Assembly (NCBI GenBank): GCA_025766275.1
Contig: JAFKAC010000052.1
Span: 62,001-126,000, forward strand
Length of the DNA stretch: 64,000 nt
Reading direction: 5' to 3'
Origin: Lactarius indigo
Taxonomy: Eukaryota; Basidiomycota; Agaricomycetes; Russulales; Russulaceae
The translations under genes were made by a program, and so were the position numbers. Below, one piece after another: positions 35,071 to 46,814 of the stretch (position 1 is its first letter; each line of letters starts with the position of its first letter). The notes under the pieces are model-generated. The model made no database searches, was not told where the DNA came from, and saw nothing but the letters and a program-made list of their open reading frames with translations.

Positions 35071-36502
35071 ATGGACATCCTCCCCGACGATGTCCTCTTA
35101 CAAATATTCGACTTCTGTCAAGTAGGTCGCAACCCTCTAGGGTCACCCTTTCAACCCGTGTTGGAATGGCACATACTGGTCCACGTATGCCACAGATGGC
35201 GACAGATCATATTTTCTTCGCCTCACCGTCTCGATCTCTCTCTTCTCTGCATGTGTGGAACACCTATCAGGAAGAGTCTGGGTTGCTGGCCGGCCTTTCC
35301 TATCATCATTGACTACGTCAACTATCCTAACTACAGTAGCAAGAGATTTTCTCCTGACGACGAAGATAACATCATTGCCGCACTTGAGCACCCTGATCGT
35401 GTTCGCTGTCTCAAGCTCCCGGTGACAAGATCGCTATTGGAAAAGGTGGCCACGGTGGCGCAGGAGCCGTTCCCGATGCTGACACAGCTCTGGCTTTCGT
35501 CGAAAGAAGAGGATGTGTCGGTCCTTCTCGGTACATTCTTGGGTGTGTCTACCCCGTGCTTGCAGGAAATCCATTTAGAAGGCATTCCCTTTCCGACGTT
35601 ACCAACGCTTCTTTTATCTGCCACCGACCTCGTCTTTCTCTATCTTCACCGTATACCTCACACTGGGTATATTTCACCAGAGGAGATGGTCGTGAGTCTG
35701 GCTGCATTGTCCAGACTCGGTGACCTTTCCATTGAATTCCAATCATCTACATCTCGCCCCAATCAAAGTGGTAGTAGAAGACGTCCCACCCCCCTAACGC
35801 GAGTTGTTCTGCCAGCTCTCACCTCATTTGAATTCCGAGGTGCCAGCGAGTATTTGGAAGACCTCCTGGCCCAAATCGACACGCCTCGCCTCGCTTCCAT
35901 CAGGATAATTCAATCAGCTTGACTTTCAAGTGCCTCAACTGTTCAGGTTCGTCGGTCAGACCCAAGTTCTCGAGACAGCCCGCTTTAAGAACGCACAAGT
36001 AAATTTTCGTGGTAGCCATGTTTACATCAACCTTTATTCTGAACAATTGGAGAGCCGTCGAACTCATCTCGCCCTTCGCATCTCGTGTCAAGGGTTAGAT
36101 TGGCAAGTTCCGCACTTAACCGAGGTACTCAGCCAAGCTCCCGCTGTACTCTCCAACGTGTGCCATCTCTCCATTGGTGCGTACGACCTGCAACCGAGTT
36201 GGCGAGACGATATGGACCACGGCGAATGGTTGGAACTCCTCCGTCAATTCACCACTGTGGAGACGCTGCGAGTTTCTGCTCAGCTAGCAGAGGTTTTTGT
36301 AGATGTACTTAAAGGCGTCACTGCTGAGATGGTCCCGGAAGTGTTGCCAGGCCTGCACTTGCTTTGCTTGGATGACGAGCCAGTAGGACGTGTTGGGGGG
36401 TTCATCAGAGCACGCCAGCTTTCTGGTCTCCCCGTAACCGTTGCCAACGCGCCAAAGGAGTTTCTTAATAAACGCAGGTACCACCATCAGAGACCCGTCT
36501 AG
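35071..36502 (+). pseudogene. F-box protein gene with a frameshift
   Basis: F-box proteins link substrates to SCF ubiquitin ligases. The first frame starts MDILPDDVLLQIFDFCQVGR and continues WHILVHVCHRWRQIIFSSPH, the F-box helix pattern usual in Agaricomycetes, then leucine-rich repeat-like strands up to 35922. Near 35905-35912 the frame must shift to continue FNQLDFQVPQLFRFVGQTQV and the rest to 36502. One extra A (or two lost bases) in GGATAATTCAATC would explain it. No GT-AG intron fits. The product would otherwise be near 475 residues, normal for the family. It is either a recent pseudogene or a sequence error. Confidence 0.8.
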
Positions 36503-36839
36503 ATTTATCTTCCACTCTCCCCTAGCTGTGGCGACTGCATACATGCAAATAACAACATGCAAAGGAACAATTTACTTAAGCCATATCATGCTCTGTATAA
36601 ATTTAACAATGGACTTATTGTGTTTCAGTTCTCTACTCGGAGTGCCGAGTAAATAACACCAGATAACTGCCAACAGCAACAAGAATCTTGGAACGGCATC
36701 CGAAAGATAAGAGGGGGGACGGCCAATACAGCAACATCATAGAATGGGCGGTCCAACGTGAGCTCTCGATAGGGACATCGAGATCGTCATCCGGTAGAAG
36801 TACACCTAGTCGTTGTGCCAGTGTGTGCTCTGGCAGCGT
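36503..36839. other. Intergenic, nothing recognised
   Basis: No frame or motif of note between the F-box gene and the start of the duplicated segment. Confidence 0.4.
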
Positions 36840-38002
36840 CTAGCCCCCGACGCTACAGAATGTTGTTATACCGGCGCCTAAGGCACATACCTTGGTTGGG
36901 GACGCACACTGGCAGGCACGCCCTTCGGTCAGTCGTGGGTTACGTGGGTGGTCTGAGTGGTCTGCCGTCGGACCACCCCGGGTCGAGCCCATGCCCCTGG
37001 GTCGGTCGTTCGAAACCCGGTGGAAGGAGACTCGGATGAATGCCAGTTGTCCTCTCTTTTAGCAGGCCACACGGCTTCGCCCGGGATGTCCTCGCGTTCA
37101 AGTTTCTGTCACCAACGCCGTCGATTGTAAGGTGGGCAACAATTAGGATTTTCGCTAGTGTACCTGCGTCTCTATTTTTAGTGGATGTTGCAAGCAGAGC
37201 GCTCGCTGCAGAGCTCCACGTTGACCATTTCGCTTGGCCGCTCTCGCTCACAGTCTGCAGGGCGCGCACACGTATACAGCTGAAGGGCACGAGAGGCGCG
37301 GGATTTCTTGCTACTCCTGAGCAATCGACTTGTTGCCCCGATGGGCCACAGGACGCCTACGTCAAGCGAGGGTGCGCTAGCCCAACAGACACGCTCTGGA
37401 ACGTCTCATATGCATAAGATGTCATCTGGTGGGTACCCCCCGTGCTGGGTCAAAGAGAAAGATTGCCGCAATACGCTCTGCGACGGGTCTTTGATTCTCG
37501 GACGATAAAACGAGCCCGCAGAATTAGCGCGTGGGTGCAAGCGTGGGTGTCACCACTCGCCACGACAGTGGTAGAAAAGGTACGGATATCGAAGGCCAGT
37601 AAAATGTACCGGACTCAGGTGCCGGCTCGTCGTCCTCGCCAGTGGCGGTGGACAACTCCGCCGCCAGTACCCTTACAAGCGACATCGCTTGTCACCTCAG
37701 GCGGCATTACGCCCCCGGGCCTACGTATCCTCCTCGGCTCACGGAAGCCCGGTTTAAGTTCCTTCGCAACCACTCGGGCGGCTCCACCTTATCATGCTCT
37801 CCCGGGGGCGCCTGTTCCATCACGACGACTCAACAGGCGGAATCCACTACGGCACTCGCTGGCCATGTCAGATACCAGAGAGACCGAGCGTGTAGTCCCA
37901 CACGCGTACGCCTCGGGAAATCGCTTCAGGTGAGGTCCCCTTGGCCTCGCCGACACATTGTCGTAGAGATTACAGCAAAGAGGTAGAGCAGATAACGGCT
38001 TT
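36840..38002 (+). pseudogene. Gene X pseudogene (copy B)
   Basis: Aligns with 13905-15335 of gene X, including the first intron (GTAAGG...CTATTTTTAG). Short stretches of the same protein remain in shifting frames: FLATPEQ, DAYVKRGCA, ALAQQTRSGTSHMHKMSSGG and RVVPHAYASGNRF. Many indels and stops are present. The 5' 1.2 kb of gene X is absent. On the right the homology jumps from the equivalent of 15335 to the equivalent of 17064, so the 3' 1.5 kb of coding sequence was deleted. Confidence 0.87.
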
Positions 38003-38307
38003 GGTGAGGCATCCAGTCAGACAATTAGTAGTCTTCAGCAGTTCTCATAGTTTCTTGGCACAATTAGATAGACACAAAATTACCCTGTTTTCTGGTGTAA
38101 TCTAAAGATCATTATTTGCACATCATCTTTCAATCATGAGAGAAGGGATGTCCTTTTGTCTAGCAATAACAGTGGTAGGGCTACAGAGGAACAAGACGTG
38201 TCACATAACACAACGAGAACTCAGCGACAGAAGCGATATGGGGGAAAAAAAGAGAGATGTTTCACTCGTCATATTGTGTAAGCTATCGTTGATAAGTCAG
38301 CTTCTTC
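38003..38307. other. Duplicated spacer before SMC1
   Basis: Copy of 17064-17370, beginning GAGGCATCCAGTCAG in both. It contains the SMC1 3' flank. Confidence 0.7.
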
Positions 38308-41300
38308 CTAGACGCTGGAGGAGCGAAACGCGCTTACGTCCAAGGTCAGCGTGCGAGAGCTGTTCAGATCCTGGTCCCGATGGATTCCAACCAGGGAGTT
38401 TCCGCGCTCGTACAGCGAGCCCTTGAGGCTGATCACGATGAACTGGAATGTGTCCGACGCCTGCGCCCGGATGTAGTTCGCCACCTTGGCCACGTTCGTG
38501 TTGTCCAGCGCCGCGTCCACCTCGTCGAGGACGAAGAACGGGCTGGGCTGGTAGCTACCATGCCGTTTCCCAAGTCAGCACTCGTAAACACCGACGGAGA
38601 GTGCCGCACCTGTGGATAGCGAATAGAAGGGCCAGTGCCGCGACCGTCTTTTCGCCGCCAGACAGCTGCTCCATATCTCGGAAACGCTTCATTGGGGGCA
38701 TTGCGTGATATTTAATACCGCCCGCATATGGCTCCTGGAACGTTCCGGGGGAGAAAAAACAAACAAACAAAAAACAAAAAGAGTGAGATGTGTTGCGCTG
38801 CTTTTTGACAATTGAATTCGCCGCTCGTACCTCGTTGTCTTCCAGGCTGAGGTAAGCCACGCCACCCATCGGCGCCGCCTTGCCCTTCGTCAGATCCTTG
38901 TAGACCTCGTCGATACGTTCTGATATGTGGTTGTATGCTTTGTTGAACAGTTCCGTGCTATGAGAAAGATCGGTCTCATCATGGGGCCATGGTGACAACA
39001 GATGGGAGTCCCGTACCGCCTCTGTTTCACGTCGTTGAACGTGTCTCTTGCGTTCTTAGAGTCTCTCCGGGCTTTATCAGCCTCCTTTTCGGTGTCGGCT
39101 AGCTTGATCTCGACGTTATCGAGACTGGGAAGAGCGCTGTCATCAGCCTTGCATGTCGGGAAGAACGAGAAGGCAAAATGACACATGCCGGTCCATGGCC
39201 TTCATGTTTGGTGTCATCCGCTCGATCTCGGCGTTAAGTTTCGTTATGGACGCGTCAAATTCGGCGAGCGTTTCTCCAGAGGCGTCCTGGGCCGTTTCCA
39301 GAAATAATCAGGTTTAGAGGATGTGGGAGGGCGGGCCGCTTACCTCTCGCTCCTCCCCGCTGAGGACCTCAAAGTCCACCTCGATTCCATAATCGGGAAC
39401 TCGTTTAATGCGCTGTGTCGAGCCACCCTCTGCATCCTCCTCGTCGACGTCCATGGCGACCTCATCGCGTAAATTCTGTCGAAGAGCGATTGATTTTTCA
39501 ATCGATATACATCGATATCACAAGGACGACGGACCTCCTCCATTGGGACGTTCTTGAGATTCCCGGAGACCAATGGCAACTTGATCTCTTCGAGGCGGCA
39601 TTTGCGATAGAGACCTGAGCGCTCGAGCCCCAGCCTCTCAATTTCGTCATTCTGTTCGCGATGCCATTGTTAGCTTACGAAGATGGACAACAACGAGTTA
39701 CGCTCACCCGTGAGGAGATTTCTTTCTCTGCCTGTTCGAGCGCCTTGGCTGCTTTGGACGCAACGCGCTTTGCATCGTCGACGACCTTGGACTTCTCATC
39801 CAGGCTCCCCTTGAGGCGCGACATTTCTTCCTCAAGCTCCCCGATCCCTTCTTGCATCGCCAGGAGCTCCTCCTGCGTCTCGGTCTTCTTCCCTTCGAGG
39901 CTTACGAGGCTTTCCTCTTCCGCTGTGACAGTCTCGGCAAGAATATTCAGGCGCTCTTGGAACCTCTTTAGCTGTTCTTCTTCGAACTGAGACCTTCAGG
40001 AAGATTGGATCAATAGCTCTGTGGACGGGATGCTGAAACATACAAGTGGGTCAGGCGGGCGATTTGCGTCTCGAAGCGCAATCGCGCCTCGGTTTCTTCC
40101 TGCGCAAGTTTGAGTTGGCGCGCTTCGTAATCTCGGATGTTCGCCACGCCTATCTCGCGGCAGAAATCTCCATAGACTCCGTCTTCAGCCGCGTCTACCA
40201 CGGATGCGAAGCGTTGGATCTCCTCATGAAGTCTATCAAGCGCGTTTCGTGCCTATAGCATCAAGTGTGAGGGAGATAGATGTGAAGTGGTATACACAAC
40301 TAAAGTACCTTTTTGTATTCCGGGGAAATCTGCCTCAAGCTCCTATCAATATGTTTGAGTTCGTCTTTGATGCCCTGAAGTTTGTGGTTGCATGCGCTCT
40401 GTACGACCCGACATAAGCGTAAATGCGGAGCAGAAGAATAAATGGAATAACTCACCAGGTCATCACGAGCGACCTGAAGCACCGACTCTAATCTCGTCAT
40501 CTCAGAAATCAAATTGTCGTCTTCTTGGTTCCGTGGCTTCTGCTTGGCAAGTTCGCTCAGCTGGCTTTGAATGTTGTCCCTCGAACGCGACAAGCCTGTT
40601 TAACCCCGCGTCAGCAAGCTCACTGCGGAGCATCGATTGGGCTATGCGCGGGAAAGAAATACCTACCCTGGATATCTTTTTCTTCCCACTTCTTCGAGTT
40701 ATCGTGAGAGCTGCGTCCACCAGTGATCAAACCGCTCTTGTGGATGACCGTGCCCTCGAGCGTCACCGCTACACCGCCGCAGCCGCATCAACGCTCTCAT
40801 AGGTAAAGTGCTGACGCAGACGGCCCGAAATTGAGAAACTGCGCCCTTACCTTTGACCTCCTGACCCTTCTCGTAGCACACGTATCGCGCAACCTCCATT
40901 GTATCACACACAAGCGCATTTCCGCACGCGTGGTGTATTGCACGTTCCATTGCAGGTTCGTACTGGATCACGTCCACCGCAAGGCGTGCGCCCTTTGCAA
41001 AGGAGCGGAACTTGTCGTTGACTGGTTTCACTTGGATCGTGTCGAGGGGGATGAACGTCGCTTGGCCTGCGCGCTGGTTGCGCATATACTATGGAAGCCG
41101 AGCTAGGAAGCAAAGCGGAGTGAAGAGAGAAGGGATAACGGACCTCGATGCAGTCGATTGCGGTCCGTTCCTCATCTACGACGACGGCATCTATGTTACG
41201 GCCCAGGACGACAGAGATGGCGGTCTCGTACTTGCGCTGAGTAGGCTTGCACAAGTCGACCAACCGGCCACGCACGCCTTATTTGATGCAAACGGCACAT

Positions 41301-43375
41301 TAGTATCGGCCGGATGAAGCGCGGAGTTATGCGCACCAGGGAATATGCGCTGCAAATTCGCCAGCGTCTCCTTTAGCTTTGCCTCGCGCTCGGTTTCCTT
41401 TTGATCAAAGCCAGCCTGCATGAGCTTTTGGTGTACTTCCAAGAGACGGCCGTTGAGTTCAGCCTCGAGCCGACTGCAATTGCAGGTCAAACAAGTATAC
41501 AGCCAATAGAAGTGGTGACCTCATACTTGATACGGTCCCGCTCAGACTGCCGGTCTTCGAGTTGTTGCTTGACCTCGCTGAGGCGTTCGCTGTTTTCGTT
41601 GACCGTCTCTTCCAGCTGAAAGGGGGAATAATCAACAAGTTGTTCCCATGCTACGCACAGCACATGCGCACCTTGGCCTTCTTCGCCTCATACGTATCGT
41701 TGTCTTCGCGCAGACTCGCTCTCTTCTGCTCAAATTCTTCTTGTCGGTCCCTCAGTTGTGAAAAAGTGCGTGATGCTGTCTTTTCGTCCCGCGTGAGCTT
41801 CTCGAGTGCTTGACGTTCCTCGACTGCCAGGACGCTGGCTTGGGCCTTTCTACAAATCCGGGCTATGTGAATCGAGGTAGTCAAGAATGAAACACCTCAC
41901 GAACAGTCGGCGATACTCTTCTAGGCTGTCCTCGCTCAGGGATAGACTGTCCTGAGACGCCTGTCGTTGGGCCTCTGCACCCCAAAGCTGATCAGGAAGA
42001 ACAGCGAAGGCATATACGACGCTACTTGCCTTGCGCCTCATTCGCAGCCTTCTGAACAGTCTCTAGGTCTGCTTGATAGCTCCGAACTTTCGTCGCTTGC
42101 TTATCCACGTCTTTAGACACCTGCTCTCGGAGTTTCTGCGCATTATTCAGCTTCCTCGTCGAATGAGCGATGGACGCCTCGATGGCCACCAGTTCTGGTT
42201 TCTATATAGAAAAATATCTGAGGAAATTGAAAGCGAACAATAGGAAGAATTGCACCCGCCTTGTCTTCCAACGCCTTCTCTGCCTTTTTGATCTTTTTCT
42301 CGGCTTTTGCAACCACGCTTCGGGCTTTGGCTTGGTCGGCGCGTGCGTCGTCCAGGGCACCGTCACGAGCCTCCTTCTCGTCGCGCAGCCCAGCAATGGA
42401 AGCTGCAAGGGTTGTGATTTCCTCCGCATTCTTCCCGAGGCTCTCCTCCATGCGGAACAGCTTGAAGAGCAAGCGGCGGAGAATGAGGTCGTCCTTCGCA
42501 TACAGTTAGTTGAGCCGCACGAACGAGGTGAACCTTTCGAAACTCACACGCTCTTGACACAAAGCCTCGAATCGCTCCGCCTCGCCTTTTTGTTCTTTGT
42601 ACTGTTTGATCTCGCCCGCAATAGCACGCCGCTTCGTAAAGTTATGCGTGGCATTCTCCGTCGCGCGGTCCTGTTCCTCTTTGGCCCTTTCATACTCTGC
42701 GGCAAGCTCGAGGGAACCGCTGATCTGCTCGACGAGGCGGGTGAGTTCTTTAGGGGATTGGGAAGCAACAGCCTCGACATCTCCTTGGAAGACGAGGAAG
42801 TTCTTGGCTTTAACGAGAATGTTGTGCTTCATTAGTGCTTCGTTATAAGTAGTATAGGTGACGGTTCTTTTGTTGAGCTTGTACTCCGAAGCCCCGGTCG
42901 TCGATATCCTGCATTAACCCAATGGTCTGCCTGAGGTCATCGCAAATGAGGGACTGGAGGGTCACGCACGTTCTCTGAAAGAGCCATTCTTTTGACTTTT
43001 CGTCCTCAAATACTGCAAGAACCCAGGCCTTTTTGGCCGTACCCTCGCCTTCATCCTCATCCTCGTCTTCCGGATCGGGCTGCGAGGTCCCCTCACCATT
43101 ATCACGGGCGAGACGGCGACCACGGTACACAAGATCCCGAAGTTGGCTACTTCGAAGCTGCGCACTCTTCACGCCGAGAACGAAAGAGATGGCATCCATG
43201 AGATTAGACTTCCCTGCGCCATTGGGTCCGATGATGGACGTGAAATTCTTGAACGGGCCAATGACTTGATGCCCCCTGATTGTTCAGGAGTTCAGAGATG
43301 CAAGGATGAGTATGCCTTGTGTATAACTTGCCTGTAGGACTTGAAGTCGCACAACTCGATACGAACAAGAGGCAT
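38308..43375 (-). CDS. SMC1: SMC1, cohesin ATPase subunit
   Basis: Core cohesin subunit that pairs with SMC3 to hold sister chromatids. ATG 43375 gives MPLVRIELCDFKSYR, then after a GC-AG intron (AG|GCAAGT) GHQVIGPFKNFTSIIGPNGA, the Walker A GPNGAGKSN, LMDAISFVLGVKSAQLRSSQ and LRDLVYRGRRLA. An acidic loop (EDEDEDEGEG) follows, then LVKAKNFLVFQGDVEAVASQ and SPKELTRLVEQISGS. Coiled coil 1 comes next, the hinge (RLVDLCKPTQRKYETAISVV, LDTIQVKPVNDKFRSFAKGA, GTVIHKSGLITGG), coiled coil 2, the signature LSGGEKTVAALALLFA, Walker B FFVLDEVDAALDN, and the end SRTLTLDVSAF. There are about 25 short introns. The frame is intact in all parts checked. The 3' third has a broken copy at 17.4-19.0 kb. Confidence 0.95.
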
Positions 43376-43735
43376 ATTTCGACGAACACTCTCCGAGTTG
43401 AGTTGTCCTCAAGACCAGACTCCTGCCTTCTCCAGCGTGACACTGACACGGTGTGACAGATGCGTGTGACGTGTGACAGTGCGTGTCTGCTCTGCAAACA
43501 CGACACAACTGCCAGTGTGCTTCCTTCAATGCCACGGCCAGCTCTTGCAAAAGCGCGGTCTTCGACGCGTGCGATATCGTACCACACCACTCCCCGGAAT
43601 GCGGGCTTCGAAGTGCTTGGGTCTCAGATCAATATTGTTAATATCAGCCAGCGACAATTTGTTCCGAGTCCTTCACTGGGAGTTGGTCTGCTCAAATCAA
43701 TGCCGCTCCGAGTCACCACCGGAACTACATAGCCC
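43376..43735. other. SMC1 upstream region
   Basis: No gene seen. GACACGGTGTGACAG/GTGTGACAGTGCGTGTCTG at 43440-43490 repeats TGTGAC/GTGACA steps. Confidence 0.4.
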
Positions 43736-44020
43736 TTCTCAACTCGCTGAGGATTCTTATATATATCCCAGCGGTATGAAATATGTCGGAATTTTGCACA
43801 TTTGCAAGCAAATATTCATCTGATAGTGGTCTGCAAAAGCTCGATCACTGGCAAGTCTCTATAATGTGCCAGTGTGCAACGTTCGTGCTTTGTGAAATTT
43901 AGGCACTATGACTGGTCTTACTTCTGTTTGCTGTAGCCTTGCTCTGCGTCTGTTCTGTAACAGAATATGACGAGGGTACGTCTCCTGAGTCGCATCCCTG
44001 TTGCGTCTGCAACACTCCCT
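43736..44020 (+). repeat. Direct repeat copy 1 flanking the kinase-like pseudogene
   Basis: TCTCAACTcGCTGAGG... to ...CTGTTTGCTGTAGCcTTGCT matches 45948-46245 in the same orientation with many small changes. It includes a TATATATA near 43758. Confidence 0.65.
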
Positions 44021-44336
44021 TCGCTGAGTACATTTATGATATACTAACAATTCATGTCCATGACTACCCTGTAAATGAGGAATTGATGTTTAGACTTCAT
44101 ATATAGATGTTTACGGGCCTAATCACGCTCCGAACTGCCTGTCAACACGTGACACTCCAAGTTGCATGCTAACTAATGAAATGCGTGACCCCACCCTCCT
44201 AACTCACCCTAGTCCTATAGACGACCCATGCCACCCGCTGAAGAATGAAGGGCATTTCACACCCCTATAGAAGAAAGAGGAGAGACCACCCTATCTCGTC
44301 TAGTCTCCTGGTACGGCCACATCCTCTTTGTTGGTG

Positions 44337-45709
44337 ATGGCCGTTCTACCCACTCCTGCCGACCGCAGCGTCGATGCCGCACCTTCTGACGCTGCTCAAT
44401 CTCGCGCGGATAAGGAACCAGAGACAGGTGAGCTCTGTCCACGGCTGCGGCGCCACAATCCTCACCACTTTGGGGAGCAGTGATCACTTCTGCGAGAATT
44501 TCGAATGGGATTTCGTCCTCGGGCGAAGAGTCCAAGCTTTTACCCCTGGACATCTTCATTCCTAAGGAGCGTCTTCCTGATGTTCTCGACGTCTATGACA
44601 ATGGTGCGTCAGCGTTGCTTAAGTCTTCTTCCCTTATGCTCATGGCCTCTACAACAAAGGCACGTCACCCAGGATCATTTCCAGGATCATTTCCAGGAAC
44701 CCGACGAGGCTGAGCCAGTCTATGTATCGCAGTTTGGAGAAATTCTTGGCTTGCGGCCCCGTCAAATATGTGCGAAAGTACCCGAAGCCCATCTCCACTA
44801 CGCTTGAATGTGAAGGTATGTTCATCCCCACGACTCCATCCAGCCTTCTCTATCCAAATACGCAGAAATCGTCGATGGCGTTCTGAAAGCTTCGACCAAC
44901 ATGGACACCCGCAAAGTAGGCCAGCTCGATCTCTGGCGGGGGCAACGTCTCGGCTCCGGCAACCACTCGGATGTTTTCCTCGCCCCGTTCACACTACCGT
45001 CCTACGCGGCGCCACCTCTATTCAGAGAAGTCGCCGTTAAAATTGCAAAGGTGCACTATTGCTCGGAGGATCGCAGGATGCTTGAGAAAGAGGCAGAGAT
45101 CTACGACAAGTTCCCGTGCGAGCTACAGGAGTCCACACTTTCGTCACCGGCGGCCGTGCCTAAATTCTTTGGCTACTATACACCTTCCTGTGAAACAGTA
45201 GACAGTTACAAGAGCGACGACGAGGACGAAGAAGGTGCAAGGGTAGTGCGGGAAGAGGTCTGCAAGTTGCTCAAATCCATCATCAGCCCTATCTTGCTAC
45301 TAGAGCCCTGCGGCGAGCCAATCGAGTACGACGCGAGATTGTCTACTAGCGACATGTGAGGGTTCACCTATCAATCCCCTTGATACCCCTTCCCCATTTA
45401 ATAGAATAAGGTGGACTGGCAATGCTGACGCCTCGAAACCCTGCTGTGAACAGGGACACCATTTGGGGCATGTTTGACCAGCTACATATTGCCGGATTCA
45501 CTCAGAATTCCACCTACAGACGAAACATCCTCGTGCAACCTGGCCCACTCACACACCCGCCTGCGGAGCGCTCGCTCGACAATCCGTCATACCATATTAT
45601 CGACTTTGGGCGCGGAAAGGACTACAATGGGGACGAGTCACATTGTGCTGACGAAGAAATTAAACGCGAAAAGAGTAATGTTCGACTACGAATATGCAAC
45701 AATGATTGA
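44337..45709 (+). pseudogene. Protein-kinase-like gene, decayed tandem copy
   Basis: A paralogue of 48330-49698. ATG 44337 (MAVLPTPADRSVDAAPSDAA), then FIPKERLPDVLDVYDN, KFLACGPVKYVRKYP, KVGQLDLWRGQRLGSGNHSD (glycine loop), REVAVKIAK, EAEIYDKFP, ILLLEPCGEPI, MFDQLHIAGFTQNS, RRNILVQPGPLTHPPAERS and IIDFGRG. Two disruptions relative to the intact copy: a one-base frame change around 44680, where GGATCATTTCCA is duplicated in tandem, and an intron near 45357-45410 whose phases do not join. It is most likely inactive, though undetected splicing could rescue part of it. Confidence 0.65.
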
Positions 45710-45947
45710 TAGTACCTCCGAATTCGCCACATATGATGAGGCGGATATTGGGGTAGTGGTGTTCGATTGTGCTGAAAGTTGGAGCTTACCTCTGGTGACA
45801 CTAGGGGCGCAAGCAAATAAAAGGCGATGGTGATAGGGTCGTGGTCACCGTGTGTGGAAGTGAGCTGCTGTTGCTAGCACCGGTTCATCTTGCGAGGTAG
45901 TGGTATTAGACAAGACAAGACTGTTGAAGTCAAAGAATCCGCCTTCT
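45710..45947. other. 3' flank of the kinase-like copy
   Basis: Resembles the 3' flank of the second copy (GGGCGC-AAGCAAATAAAAGGCGA versus GGGCGCAGACAAATAAAAAGACGA). No gene. Confidence 0.5.
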
Positions 45948-46245
45948 CAACTAGCTGAGGGCTAGATGTATTTCCCAGTAGTATGCATGCATATGGTATG
46001 CAGTAGATGTCGGATTTTGTACACTTGGAGGAAATTATGATTTCGTATTACTGTAGCGTGCAAAGGACCGATCGGGTCTCCATGACGTGCGAAATCATTG
46101 ATGATCTGCAACAACATCGTGTCTGCAGGGCATTTGGTAATCTTCCGCTATGCTTTGTGAAACCTACAGCACACTGAGGGTGACTTTTGTTTGCTGTAGC
46201 GTTGCTGTTCTGCAAAGGAACATGATAGGGACATCTTGAGTCGGA
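45948..46245 (+). repeat. Direct repeat copy 2 flanking the kinase-like pseudogene
   Basis: Partner of 43736-44020. The two copies bracket the kinase-like pseudogene. Confidence 0.65.
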
Positions 46246-46249
46246 CTCC

Positions 46250-46740
46250 GATTTTTTTTTTTGTTTTTTTTTTTTTGAATCCATTTTTGTGCGCCTGAGG
46301 GACTAGTACCCTATGTAGCACTACACTCGTTATTGTCTACGTGAATAAGACTCTCCGCTTTCTTCAGTTCTACCCTTTCATCTTAGTTCTCCCCTTTTCC
46401 GGGTCGGAAAAGCGTGGCTTCTTGTTAAGCGTTGAAGTCGGTGGGGCGAGATGTTCGCCAGGGCGCTAGGTGCGGCTGGGGTTGCGATGGTCTTGGCGTG
46501 TGTGTTAAGGCCGCTTCCTACGTCTTCCGCCTTCTTCTTCGAGTCTTGAGTGAACCTTGTTCGTGTCGGTTTCGGCAAGTTGAGGAGAAGGGATTTGATG
46601 GGGAGATGGTTGGTGGGTGGGGTTAGTGTGATGTGCCGCTTGGAGTGAGGCTTCGGTGATCTCCTCCTTCCTCTGCGATCCTCTGCCTCCAGCTTGTGTC
46701 GAGGTCTTACAACTATATAAAAGAAAGCCTCCGAGTTACC
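46250..46740 (-). mobile_element. LINE 3'-end remnant
   Basis: A T tract (a minus-strand poly(A) tail) at 46252-46276 is followed by GAATCCATTTTTGTGCGCCT and TACCCTATGTAGCAC, shared with 1.8 kb and 52.06 kb. A minus-strand frame (46378-46578, Ala/Pro/Thr-rich and basic) may be the end of its last ORF. Confidence 0.5.
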
Positions 46741-46814
46741 TTATCTTAGTTACGCCATGACACTTAGAAACACCGACGTAACATCTCCTAACGCTCACGA
46801 GGATAAGCAGTCAG

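Noticed and set aside
12678..43375. Duplicated gene X/SMC1 segments as two alleles joined by assembly error
   Set aside because: Both copies have unique decay, different truncations and different neighbours, which fits paralogous copies better. Read depth would still be needed to exclude it fully.
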